Assembly (NCBI GenBank): GCA_033819885.1
Contig: JAQYUZ010000052.1
Coordinates: 1-64,000 of the forward strand
Direction of reading: 5' to 3'
Source of the DNA: Microbotryomycetes sp. JL201
Lineage: Eukaryota > Basidiomycota > Microbotryomycetes
Length of the DNA: 64,000 nt
The notes beneath the pieces are model-generated. The model was not told the DNA's origin. It saw only the letters and a list, made by a program, of their open reading frames with translations, and ran no database searches. Positions 1 through 11,342 of the stretch are shown in pieces (positions within the stretch are counted from its first letter, which is position 1; each line of letters begins with the position of its first letter). A program made the position numbers and the translations under genes.

Positions 1-814
1 TCGGACGAGTTCAGGAATGCTTTGACCGCGTCAAGAAGCGCTGTAGTCCAGTGCACCATGGTTTGCATACGTCAGCGGCTCCGACGGGTCCCTCGGAGAA
101 CTTCAAACTCCGAGCAGTGCTAGGAGTCATGGCGCTCATCGATCGCCGACCTCGCCACCGCCTGCATCTGGCGCACACAGTTGTCCGAGAGACCCAGTCA
201 AGTCAGATTACTCGCCATAAGATGTCACAAGATAACTCACAGGTCTATGTCTGATGTAAAAGAGCTGTAGTCGACGCAAGCAATTGTCTGAAGTGCGAGG
301 CCCCATTGTTGCAATGGAAACGATGCACCAGAGATCAGAGACGGATGAGGTCAGACTGAAGCAAGAGGCGTTTTTATGAATCACAGTGGTCCGCTTTCAC
401 GTGAGACGCAAACGAGTAAATGATGAGGTGAGGCTGCGCTGCCGCCGAACGAACACATAGCCGCATACTTTGCAAGAAACCGCCTCAGTACAGAGAGATA
501 CGAATGAGCAGTTTCAACCCGCTTGATTGCCAGATGGCGTCGGTATAGTTAAAAGACACGGCATGAGCAGGCGTCAACAGGACAAGAAGCACTGGGCCCT
601 AGGCCACGCGAGTTCCGACGGGGGCTTTTCCTGCGTCAAACATCAATCTATCTCGTACAGCAAGTTAGTTTGGCTAGTATTGCAACAAGGTCGATCATCT
701 ATCTCGTGCTACACGGTTGTTCATTGGTATTGGAAAACTCCACGAGGCTCTCATGGCATGGCCCCCGACACGAGCGGCGTAGCACCTGTCTTGCACACCG
801 GTGCATCCGACACG
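1..814. other. Left-edge region without a supported gene
   Basis: No family or consistent exon chain was recognised here. A reading frame on the + strand runs through about 527-953, and its last part is the first coding exon of the molybdenum cofactor sulfurase. The stretch probably holds the promoter and 5' UTR of that gene, and possibly the end of a gene lying left of the window. Confidence 0.4.
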
Positions 815-3674
815 ATGCTCGGACTGCAGAACGAGGCCGGGCCAGCTGCACAAGAGCGCTCGCGAGGGCAGCAGCAACGCGTGAGCGTGTATGACACTGA
901 TAGCGCAACCTCGTTTGACGAATGGAGAACGAAAGAGTACCCAGCACTGAGCGGTCAGCCTCACGAGCAGTCAGACCTTGGCCAACGCTGACTCTGTACC
1001 TCTGTTCTCTCTCGCCTGCGCGCAGACACGGTCTACCTCGATCATGCTGCGAGTCAGCCAGCGCCCCTCACGCCGCTGCACACGCTCGCATCCGACGTTG
1101 CATCGGCGCTCTATAGCAACCCGCACTCGCGCTCTACAAGCGCGCAACACACTCGCAACCTCGTCGACAAGGTCAGGTCACGTGTCTTGAACGACTTGTT
1201 TGGGATCGATAACGACAGGAGCAACTGCACGTTCGACTGCATCTTTACATCAGGCGCAACAGCTAGCATGAAATTGGTTGCAGACGGCTTTGACTGGTCT
1301 TGCACGCCATCGCCACCACAGGACCCGCCACTATCGACGCCGTCCTCGACCCGATTCATCTACTTCAAACAGTCTCACACAAGGTCAGTGGCCAAGACAC
1401 ACGGGCCAACCAGCAGAACGACACGCACTGACTGACCGAGACTTGGCCTGAGACAGTCTCGTCGGCATTCGCGGCGTCGCACTCGCACGAAACGCCACCG
1501 TCATCGCGGTTGACTCGGTACGAGACTTGCTGAGCGCAATCGCAACCGAAAGCGACAAGCGAACGCTTGTGGCGTATCCTGCCCAATGCAACGTCACTGG
1601 CGCCAGGCTCGGCCTCGACTTGTGTCGACAAATCAAACGCCTCAACCCGCACGCTTACGTTTTGCTGGACGCCGCCGCATACTTATCAACGTCCGTACTC
1701 AATCTGACCAGCTTGTCGTCAGAAGACGCACCAGATTTCGTGGCGTGCTCGTTTTATAAAGTCGTCGGCTGGCCAACAGGCTTGGGTGCTCTCATCGTCA
1801 AACGCTCGGCCGCACACGCAATCGCCCATGATCCATACTTTGGCGGAGGCACAATATCGGCCATGTCGACAAGTGCACCATTCTGGGTCGCCAAAAGGCA
1901 CGTTACGGTCAATTCAGATACGAAAGCTTGGCCAACTGTGCACGACAGGTTCGAGGCAGGCACAGTGCCGTACTTGGACATTGTTGCGCTGAGCCATGCC
2001 CTTGACCACCATCACAAGACGTTTGGATCCCAATACAGGGTCGCCAAACATGCGTCACGTCTGGCAGAATGTGCGAGAGCACAGCTCACCGCACTGCGCC
2101 ATTGGAATGGTGTACCTGCCGTCGTGATCCATCCTGGAGTCGGCTTTTGCTCCGAGCGCGGACCGACTGTCGCCATGTCTATAAAGAATACGAGTAACGA
2201 GCCTATAGGCCATGTTGATATCGACAAGCTTGCAACTCTCAATGGCATTCATCTGAGAACAGGCGGTCTGTGCAACACGGGAGCTTGGTCTACAGCCGTC
2301 GGAATCAATGACGACGATCTCGTCGAGCTAAAATCTCGTGGCAGATCATGCTGGGACGACGAGCAATTTGATGCCAAAGGCACGCCTCTCGGACTCGTCA
2401 GAATCTCGTTCGGCGCGACATCAAGCGCAAGAGATGTTGACGCGTTTATGAATTTCGTCCGGCGCTTTTTTGTGCAATCGGTAAACCTGACGAGTGATCT
2501 GACGTCGAGCCAAACGCGCGTCGAAAGCAGCAAAGTAACGCTCGGTCGTTTGACAGTATGTAGGTCGTATGTGGCTCGCAATTCAGGCTCAAAGCTACGT
2601 ATTAAATCTGAACGCGCTGCAGATCCAATCAAGTCTTGTGCTGGTTTCTCAGTCACGTCTTGGCCCATCGTCCCAACAGGTCTCGTGCACGATCGCGAAT
2701 GGATGCTCGTCGATTCAAGCACAGGTCGAGCAATGTCACAGAAACGCTGGCCTCGAATGGTTCTCATCCGACCTCGGCTCGACCTCAATACGAGCACGCT
2801 AACAATCGAAGCCCCGGGCATGCCGAGCTTGACAATGCCGATCACGACGGGCATGACGACAAGTGCTTGCGACGATGAAGGCTTTGCTGAGAGTAATGGC
2901 GGTCAAGTGCGCGTGTGTGGGGACGTTGTACCGACATCTCATGTCGACGTCGCCGCAGACTCGTGGTTTACGACGTTTCTCGAGCACCCTTGTCGGCTTG
3001 ATCGCGTCGCGACTGACCACTCTAGACACGTACATTCTCATATCCTCGATTCCCGGAGCAGCGACAACTCCGACTCGCACACCGTCCCTTTGCCGTTGTT
3101 GTTGTCGAATGAGAGTCCGTTCTTGATGATTTCGACTCGGTCGGTGGACCAAGTGAACGAATGGATCACGAAAGATGCAGACATCGACGATACCTTGTCC
3201 GTTACGAGCGAGTGTTTCAGGGCAAACTTGCAACTTGACGGTCTTTCACGACCGTTTGCCGAAGACGATATCAACTTTTTGAAAATTGGGGGACGGCAAT
3301 GTTTTCAAACATTGGGTCGATGCAGGAGGTGTCTGATGATTAGTATCAATCAAGATGACGGAACGAGAACAAAGGAGCCTTTCAACTGTCTCTGCTTGCA
3401 CCGTAAAGACGCACAAACAAGCAGAATTCATTTTGGTACGTATCAAGGCATTGTTCTGCCCATTTCGTTTTCTTCCCTTGCCCGAAAACCACAATGGTTC
3501 TTCGGTTACGCAATTTAGAAAAGTGAGAGAGGCTGACTGCTTTGGTCAACGTCGACGACAGGAATGCATCTCGTGTGGAAACCCGAGTTGTCCTCGATGG
3601 ACGATCAACGTGCCACCTTGTCGGTCGGCGACGCTGTTGAAATCATCTGGAACGAACCCCTTTCAGAGCTCTGA
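815..3674 (+). CDS. hxB: Molybdenum cofactor sulfurase (MOCOS/HxB)
   Basis: Transfers sulfur from L-cysteine to the molybdenum cofactor to activate xanthine dehydrogenase-type enzymes. Five exons (815-953, 1026-1383, 1457-2559, 2623-3435, 3562-3674) give about 841 aa, the usual two-domain length. The N-terminal half is a class V aminotransferase/NifS-like domain: DTVYLDHAA, NPHSRS, SGATASMKL, and a CSFYKVVGWPTG segment holding the PLP lysine. The C-terminal half is a MOSC_N plus MOSC module: LTVYPIKSC, GLVHDREWMLVD, then a C-x-R-C motif and VGDAVEIIWNEP just before the stop. The 63-nt intron at 2560-2622 is internal to an open frame and is recognised because removing it restores YPIKSC. The start is not fixed: an in-frame ATG also exists at 758. 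The right neighbour is convergent MED17. Confidence 0.9.
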
Positions 3675-3795
3675 GTGCATGTATGTTTTTTTTTGCGCTT
3701 TAGCATAGTCGCCTGTTTGATGGTTGTCTGAATTGTTGTTGCAACAATCTCATTACGCTCAGTTCGATTTTCCTTCCCTTGTCGGAATTCCCCAT

Positions 3796-6031
3796 CTAAT
3801 CCTTGACGAGTCCGGCAATCAATCTGTCGCTATGCTCTTGCAAGAACGCTTCTAGGTGTTTGACGCTCGCGACTGGCACACCTGTGACGTTTACAGACGA
3901 CGAAGCGACATTACCCAGCTTGTCGCCGCCGGCAGATCGAACCATGAGGAAAGACGGTGCGAGCAACGTCAAAGGTTGGTGAGACGCGTTTGACAATAGG
4001 CTCAAAGGCGTGACAATATGAGGTACGATCGTCGAAAAGGATATCTGGAATGTTATACTGCATTAATTCCGTACGTGTCAGCATGACAAGCCGCGGAAAA
4101 TTTTTGAAAGCGTCATGGATCTCATTTCCTTGTTCTGCTTCTTCTTTGTGTGACTTACGTCTTTGTCGCCCGAAAGATGATTGTACCACCGAGATCTTTG
4201 TCATTGCGCAGCACGCGTTCAATTGATTCGCCAGCATCCCTCGCGAGCACGTCGGCTTCGGATCTAGGTGTAGCTGCTGGCTCGGCACCCCAATATTCGA
4301 CCTCGACACATTGTGACAAGCCAGAGTCTGACGCGGCGTTGACAAACCTGCGGCGTTGCTCTTCAACAACCTTCACAATCGACGACAGACGTTGGCGGTG
4401 TGTCAAGAACGCAGACAACGTTTGTAATATCGGCCGAGACCAGCCTGCGTTCGTTGCCAACGACGTCTGTGATTGCTGAAAGCTCGGGAATGTTTGAGAG
4501 GAGTGACGGCGCCTCGAATTGTACTCTTGTAAGAACAAGAGTCGCAAAAACGGAAGAACGATATATGCGGTCCGGTGTGAGCTCGGCTTGCGGTCTGGAG
4601 CGATAAACTCAGCTGCAGACAGCTTGTTCGAAATCTTCAGTGCATGATATGCGGTCTTACGTGCACAAGTCTCGGCTTACCATTTTGAGCTTGAATGACC
4701 AGTCATAACCTTCCATGACGATGGAATCACCCTGCGTTCGCTTGCCCATAATGAGTCTTGCTTTCGACAAACTGTCATTGCGGATTTCGTTCGAAAGCTG
4801 ATACGAAACGGTTTAGCGGATAATACAAACACTTGCCCGAATGAGCTCACAAAGGCAAACATCTCCTCTGCAAATGCTGCTCTCCGTCGGCCATCCAGTA
4901 CTGCCTCGATCTGTCCACCATGTCTGGCGGGACACTCGAACTCGACTGTGTCTTCTTCACCGCCTACTTGCACAGTCAAGACCATACGTCTCGGCGCTTC
5001 TTTCCCAATTGGCGATTCAAGTACGAGTTCGCGTATCTTGGCAACACTTGCCTTTCTGTACAGCTCGCTCGCCTCTTGAAATCCATAAAACACTCCGACT
5101 TGTTTTGCCAATCTGGCCTCGCCCTTGCCAGACAAAGATGCGCCTGGACCGGTTCCAAGAGGTACAAGCGTGTAAGGCGTCGCCGTTCTCAGATGTAGCA
5201 ATGTCGGCCAAACAGAAGAGCTCAAAGTGGACGCAGTCGGTTCGGCCACGTCAGGTGGCGTACAAGGCAGCAATGCGTCTGCGGCGGCGAAAAACGATGC
5301 AGCAGACGATTTGATCGAAGCCAAAGACATTGCGAGCGTCAGCTTTGCGTTCGGATTCACGTTCGGATCGCTCGACGTTGTTGCCTCGTTCGGCGGCGGG
5401 ACAGTTGGCACGATAGTCAGCGTCTCTGGTTCGAGCGGCAACGAGTCTGTGTCGACCGTCGGTGGGTCCGTCAAGGGCGCAATCACCGACAGCAAGTCGA
5501 GCGCGGTAGCGAGTTCAGTGCGCGCAAGGCTATCCCCGAACGATGGGTCTTAGGTTAGCCAGTCAGGCGAAGGTCGGGATGACAAGGTGACTGACGCCAG
5601 TTGCTCCATCACGTCTGTTGACAGCTGCTTGATCTGATTGACCGACAGTGTGTCATTTTGTCGCTTGTCTCGCCTGTGATCATCTTGGTCGCCATCGACC
5701 TGCTCGTCGTCGTTTGTCGCCTGCTGAGCCTCGATCGACTTTCGTGTCACTTTTGAAAAGTCACCTCGCTCTTGCCAGATCCTCATCAATCTCGCCGCGA
5801 CGTCCTTGTTTGGTGCGTCCCTGTTTGCATTAATGCACGGATGAGCTCACCAGCCTGACGGGGTTCAGTCGCAATGACGAACCGTGAAAACACTTGCAAG
5901 CCGTCATCAGTCACATCAACAAGTCGCGCGTGACGCGCAAACAGGTCGTCGTCGTGATTGTCGTGCGCTACAGCCGGCGGACTCTCTATCAACAAGCTCA
6001 AGCCGCCGCTGCCACCACCGCCGCTGCTCAT
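3796..6031 (-). CDS. MED17: Probable Mediator complex subunit 17 (Srb4/MED17)
   Basis: Likely head-module subunit of the RNA polymerase II Mediator complex, in the nucleus. Six exons (6031-5879, 5804-5596, 5529-4851, 4797-4681, 4634-4159, 4057-3796) join in phase to 631 aa, a typical MED17 length. Family-like features, in order: an N-terminal LSLLIES...VTDDGLQ stretch, RLMRIWQERGDFSKVT, a helical segment DVMEQLALARTELATALDLL, a hallmark-like VGVFYGFQEASELYRK, then GDSIVMEGYDWSFKL, and a C-terminal region rich in short helices (IVLPFLRLLFLQEY). The family call rests on these resemblances, not on a search. The first intron could use a different donor (GTGAGC at 5850), but only the phase-0 pair at 5805-5878 joins the frames. 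The ATG lies 12 bases from that of the divergent small gene at 6044. Confidence 0.6.
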
Positions 6032-6043
6032 GTTAATAGATCA

Positions 6044-6410
6044 ATGACAAGCTCGATCGAAATGCGAGTACGACCTGAGAGCCTGGCAGCGAGGGGTGTC
6101 GAGACGGTCCCAAAGGCGAGAGGCACAGGTGCTACGCTCGGGCCCCGGTTGAAACGGCATGCTCATCAGGCTGTTCGATCGTATGTCAAGAAATGCATTG
6201 TCGAGCACACGAGAGTTGTGGCTGCGCTAGACCAAGGTCGGATTCAAGCTAAAGTTTCATCTTCATCGCAATGCAGGCATAAAAGTGAACGCGGAACCCA
6301 TTGCTGAAATTCCACACCCAAAAAAAAATGTCTCCAATGTGGACATAGAATACGAACAAAAACAAAGTGAAGAGGCTAGAAAAGCTTGCTCCCAAGTCGC
6401 GGCCAAGTGA
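6044..6410 (+). CDS. Small protein of unknown function (108 aa)
   Basis: Two exons (6044-6236 and 6277-6410) with a 40-nt intron (GTCGGA...GCAG) join in phase into a 108-aa basic-then-acidic protein. It starts MTSSIEMRVRPESL, continues AHQAVRSYVKKCIVEHTRVVAALDQ, and ends EARKACSQVAAK. It has no signal peptide or membrane segment and looks mostly helical. I do not recognise the family. Support is the matching phase of the two open frames and the protein-like composition on both sides of the intron. The start codon lies 12 bases from the MED17 start on the opposite strand, so the two 5' UTRs must overlap or be extremely short. The 3' end faces the end of the uL1 gene. Confidence 0.5.
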
Positions 6411-6574
6411 CAAAGTGAATTGCTCCTGCCGTGTTGGTGACCCAGCGTGCGTTCAAGGTATGTTATGAAAGCCTTTCTCAAGACTCTTCCTTTCGTTTCC
6501 GTCGTCGCAGTCGTCATCCCCTCTCCATCTCGTCCGATTATCAATCTGATAGCTGGACCTCGTTCTGGTGACGC

Positions 6575-7476
6575 TTAGAAGATGCGTTGGGGCTTGCCCA
6601 TGGTCGACTTCAAGTTGAGCGACTTGACGTTTTGCCAATTCTTCTTCAAGAGCGAGACGAGGTAGTTGATCGACAACATGACATTGGCCAAGAGCTGATC
6701 ATCAGTCATCTCGACGTGACCGACGGCAACACCAAGGCACAAGACCTTCTTCAACTGGAACTTGATCGTCGATCGGACCTCGTTGACCTTGTTGCCAAGG
6801 TCTTCGGCGTGCGAGACGGGTGTAGGGAACTTGCCAGCCTTGGACAGACCGGGGCCGAGCAGACGAGGGATCTGCTTGATCAAGGCCTCGGAAGCCAAGA
6901 AAGCATCGTACTTCTTGGCGAGCTTCTTGACGAGCTTTTTGTTCTTGTTGAGCTTCTTCAAGTCGTCAACCGACATGTACTCGAGCTCGATGAGCTTGGC
7001 GCGATCAATGTCGGCGGCATCGGCGAGAATGCAGATCGACATACGAGGGCGGGGGATGTTGGGAAGCCTAGCAGATCAAAAACATGGTCAACGACTTGTT
7101 GCTCCACGTTGAAGAGGCGTCTGCGCCAGTCTCGCGGTCGACGCAAAAACGAACGCGACGACCGCTCGTGCCCCCGACCGCAATTTGGGCCATTTTTGCG
7201 GGCTGTTGCGGGACCAAAGAGTCACGTAGAAGCCTAGCTCACTTGATGGTTCCCGAGAAACGCTTGTCGCGCTGGGGGTCGTAGTTCTTCAAGCCGATTT
7301 GCAACTCGACCTGTCCAAAACCACCCATTGCATGTCAGTTGCACAGCGTCAGAAGTCTTGCATGCCATAGAAGAACACACAGTTTCGACAAAGTTGCGCT
7401 TCTTGTCGCCGGTCGACTCCTCCAAGAGGGTCTTGATTTGGCCGCGCACGCTGGAAACGCTGATCTTGGAGGCCAT
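6575..7476 (-). CDS. RPL1: 60S ribosomal protein uL1 (L10a/RPL1)
   Basis: Large-subunit ribosomal protein that forms the L1 stalk and contacts E-site tRNA. Exons 7476-7381, 7310-7243 and 7067-6575 give 218 aa, the normal eukaryotic length. The N-terminus reads [15 protein letters not shown]. Family motifs include [67 protein letters not shown] and a C-terminal [20 protein letters not shown]. The second intron (7068-7242, 175 nt) is among the longer ones here. It is divergent from CHMP1, with 231 bases between start codons that should contain both promoters. Confidence 0.96.
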
Positions 7477-7707
7477 TCTGACGCAAAGGAGGACTTGGGT
7501 CAGACAACGAACATTGTTTTCTTTCGAGGCAGGCTGAGACTCACTTTGACGGTGTGGACACGGCGGAATACACGATCTGGCAAGCGCCCTCGACGAAAAC
7601 TCGGACCCGAGCGGGGCGACGACAGGGGGTCGCCTCAAACCCCCGACCGGGAAGTGCCAGTCGATCGAATGCGCAGTCGCGCTCAGCTCGACTCCAGACC
7701 GACAGCC
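7477..7707. promoter_or_regulatory. Shared divergent promoter region, uL1 and CHMP1
   Basis: The 231 bases between the two opposing start codons must hold both core promoters and 5' UTRs. No obvious TATA box or named fungal element stands out. Confidence 0.4.
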
Positions 7708-8662
7708 ATGTCATCGTCTGGCCTGGAGAGTGAGTCTGCCCCCAATGACATGTATACGTCTACGTGCTTACTGAATCACGGCTGAGTGACAGAGTCGCTC
7801 TTCCAGCTCAAGGTACAGCGCAGCACGCAGAGCGTCATCCTCGTTCACCGAGCGCCAGAAACGGCTGACACTGTACATGTGTAGTTCACGACGAAGCAAC
7901 TGCAGAAACAATCTAAGAAAGCAGCAAAGGACGAGGGTAATGAGAAGGCAAAGCTCAAAAAGGTACAGTCGAGCCAAAGAGAACGCCTCACTTGTGCTGA
8001 CTTGTCGCTCGCGCTTAGGCGCTGCAACAAGGCAACTCGGAAGGCGCAAAGATCTATGCAGCCAATGCGATCCGAAAGAAGAATGAGAGCTTGAACCTGT
8101 TGCGGCTATCCTCGCGGATCGATGCCGTCGCTAGCCGTGTAGAGACAGCAGTCACAATGCGACAGGTGAGCATGAGATCTCTTGTGTGTTTTCTGATGGT
8201 CCGAGTTAACACTTTGGATCCATCAGGTCACCGGGAGCATGGCAGCTGTCGTCAAGAATATGGATCGCGCCATGCAAGATATGAACCTCGAGCGGGTTCG
8301 TTCACGCCGTCCTTTCTCTGAATCAAAGTAGAGTCGCGCAGCTGATACGGATATTTTTAACAATACAGATCTCTGCCGTCATGGACAAGTTTGAATCGCA
8401 ATTTGAAGACATGGACGTTCAGACCGGGTATCTCGAGGGCACGCTCTCGTCCGATAATGCGATTTCTGCGCCAACAGACCAAGTCGAGATGTTGATGCAG
8501 CAAGTAGCAGACGAAGCTGGTTTGGAACTTCAACATGAGATGGGAGCGACCGAATTGACGGCAAACAAGGTGCCGGAACTGACGACGCCACAAGCAACTG
8601 AAGCGCAGGAAGATGCCCTCGCCGCACGATTGAGGGCGTTGCGACCGGCGACGACCAGCTGA
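7708..8662 (+). CDS. DID2: ESCRT-III associated protein CHMP1/Did2 (Vps46)
   Basis: Snf7-family coiled-coil protein of ESCRT-III that recruits Vps4 on endosomes for multivesicular body formation. Six exons (7708-7729, 7793-7812, 7885-7962, 8019-8165, 8227-8295, 8369-8662) join in phase to 209 aa, the family size. Seen: [18 protein letters not shown] at the N-terminus, [38 protein letters not shown], then [15 protein letters not shown], and a C-terminal MIT-interacting helix [12 protein letters not shown]. The second exon is only 20 nt. All introns are 56-73 nt and phases match at every junction. Confidence 0.95.
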
Positions 8663-9642
8663 GACGGGCGTACAGGGGTATGCTTGTCTGAGAACGGTTT
8701 CCAGAGTTGTATTTGGCGGACCCATTGTTGTGTAAATCAAGATTCGGCTTCACACCTCGCAAAGTTTCATAACGACTACAGTACCAAGCGCGCATCCTAC
8801 CTTTGACGCATTTCCAGCCAGGTCATGTCCAGCAATTGTCCTGACGAGACGGGAACGCCAGTCGTCAGTGTCAATCGCAACGGAGATTACCCCCGGCGCA
8901 CTTTATATATCTTTTCCTGGCAAGCCATAGAAAGATCAGACAGGACACGGCGGTATTCAGTCAAAGGTCAAATGCACTAGGACGGAACCAGAGGCAAAAC
9001 TGACTTTTTCGAGAATCGTCTTGCCTTCCTTGTACTTTTGCGACTGGTCAGGCGCAGTGAACTGGAAAGTAGGGATCGAGTCTCGATCAGCCCCTGTTGT
9101 TTGTTACAGCACAGATCAAAGTTCGTTGCGACTTGCATAAGTCCAGCCGAGCTCGCGAGAGCAACCTGTGCACGTGATGGCTGCATGATGGCGTTGCATG
9201 ATCAGCAAAGCAGGCGAAAGCGACGTATGCTCCTTTGCTCATCGCAAGCAAAGCGGATTGACCAAGACTGACGTGCGATTGTGTGCTTGCCCGTTAGAAG
9301 CTGCTTTGTTGCTTTTGCGCCTGTTGTCGTGTTAATACTGGGCAGATTGGGCACTCGGGAGTCAGTGAGATGTAGTGTACGAGCCTTTGACGATTGAGCT
9401 ACGTTGATCTGACGAGGTAAGCAGGTCCGTGGCTGCCCGAGAACGAGCGCGAGACGAGCTCGTCTTGGAGCGCGAGCTCGACCGAGCAATGTCGACACCT
9501 GAACACGGCAACTTGTCGAGGTAGATACGTCAGGGCTGATGGGGCCGACGGCGGCGAGGACGAGGACATGTAACGAGCTGTCGAGTGCACAAGACGGAAA
9601 GAGTGGCGCCCCTCTCGTCCCGACCTCTGTCACGTACACGCG
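8663..9642. other. Gene-poor stretch with one weak small-gene candidate
   Basis: On the - strand a short exon chain can be read from an ATG at 9186 through GTCGCA...TTCCAG into a protein-like segment FTAPDQSQKYKEGKTILEK near 9000-9060. It could then splice on or end nearby. No family was recognised and the ends are not defined, so it is not called as a gene. The rest probably contains the CHMP1 3' UTR and the promoter of the gene starting at 9643. Confidence 0.3.
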
Positions 9643-11328
9643 ATGCCACGCCGCTCTCGCAAGCGTGGAGCCGGGCAGCCCTCCCAATTGTTGGTAGTAT
9701 ACCTTTGCAAGTGTGTCTCCCGTCACTGACCTTGCGAAAGGGGTGTGGACAGGTTCAACGCGAAGCAGCTCGCGCGTCTGCAGGCACTCGGCTACACGGC
9801 GATGCTGAACGACTCCGGACGAGCAACTAAGGCAGCTACCAAGTCTCATCTCTCTACACCAAGCCGGCCTGGAAGGACCTCTTTCACGCTCAACGAGGAT
9901 TCGTCGGAGCTTGCGCAGAGCGACAGCGACACAGATTCATCCTCTGCAATCACGACCGAACGCCAAATGACCAAAGGAATGAGTCTATGGGACATGATGC
10001 GCTTGGCAGAACAAGGCGCTCGAAAGATTGATTCTCAGGCCAGCAACCGGCAAAATGTACGCAGACCTCGACAGCTTCGACGATACGTGCTGAAAATCTT
10101 CTTACAGAGGAGCGATAGGCCCGTCAGGTCCGACGCCACTGATGGAGACTCAGACTCAGACCGGTTATCTGCTTCATCAGAATCTGAATCTGTCCTTGGG
10201 TCCAAGCGTCCACCATTACCGACGGCCGAAGCTATGCGGACGCTTGTTGCACTGCATAAATCGCAAGCTATCACAAGGAGACAAGCTTGGCTTGACCAGA
10301 ATCTTGTTGTCCGGGGCGAAATAGATGCCGAGCAAAACGTCGAGATCCCGGGCGATTCCAATTCGAGATCGGACGACTCGTCTGCGGGTAAGTCAGGTAG
10401 CTGCGATGGACGTTGACCCTGTGCTGAATGCGTTTTCAGAAGATTCTAAGGTGAAGGCTCCGACATCCAGCCCGTCATCTCGATTTTCGCGACTCGCTCT
10501 CCGAAGCTCGCACCAGAAGGGTCAGCTTGACCTACTCGATCACGTCAGGGAGAGGGACATCTGACTCACAGCTCTCTTGCAGGTCTTTCTCAATCTACGC
10601 TGTCACCCCTCCGCCAAGCAGCGCCGACATCTTCACCCTCAAAACTCGAAAAATTCATCAAGGTCACTTGTCGAAAGCGAGACACAGCGTACACCTCGAG
10701 TGATGATCGCATCAACCGCCTTCAACTGCCCGACTTTTTTCAATCGACCGCGTTCGGGTCTCGGACCTTGCGAAGACGAGTAGCTTGGATCGTCGATACG
10801 GCACAAACTTTGTACAGCGATAGTCAGGTGAACAAGGAAGACCGCACGACAACGAGAAGCGCCGGCAGGCCGACGTTGAGCTGGTTTGAACGCGAAGTAG
10901 CTCGTAAGACAGGTCGGACGGATGAATGGTGGCGGCGAGCAAGAAAACTACACGAATTCGAACTCGACTTGAATCTGTCGCAATCACCTGAGTTTCGCCA
11001 GAAGTTTTGCACCGACGATAATGACGCAACGCCTGAACCAACGACGGCCCTGTACAGAGCTTTCGTCGAACACGTCAAGCTGTGTCGTCATGTCGACGAA
11101 ACATGCCGATACTATCACGCCTTAGCCACATTTCATTCATACAGGTTGCCCAAAGGTACAAGTTCGGCAAAACTTCCAACCAAGTTTGGAATTGAGCAGC
11201 CAGACGTTCGACGAGAGTGGCAAGAATTTGCACAGCAGCAAGAGATTTTCAAGAGGCAATTCAGTTGGTCAGACCCTTTGATCGGAACAGCTCGAACACC
11301 AAGTCCACGGAAACGCAAGCGCGAGTGA
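9643..11328 (+). CDS. Unknown 502-aa protein
   Basis: Four exons (9643-9689, 9753-10387, 10440-10520, 10583-11328) join in phase into 502 aa. The basic N-terminus is MPRRSRKRGAGQPSQLFNAK. A Ser/Asp-rich disordered middle follows, with several acidic S-D-S-D-T-D type stretches that look like casein kinase 2 targets. The C-terminal 200 aa are more ordered, with LQLPDFFQSTAFGSRTLRRR, WIVDTAQTLY, TLSWFEREVARKTGRTDEWW, and a very basic end (SPRKRKRE) resembling a nuclear localisation signal. This suggests a nuclear protein, but I do not recognise the family. The first intron uses the donor GTTGGT, the only one that keeps phase with the start codon chosen. Its 3' end lies 14 bases from the end of the convergent BIM1-like gene. 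Confidence 0.75.
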
Positions 11329-11342
11329 AAAGTCTGTTGTTT

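Noticed and set aside
4798-5850. Ultra-short introns (30-37 nt) in MED17
   Set aside because: First readings suggested 30- and 35-nt introns, but better donors in phase (GTCATT at 5878, GTGAGC at 4850) give normal 74- and 53-nt introns.
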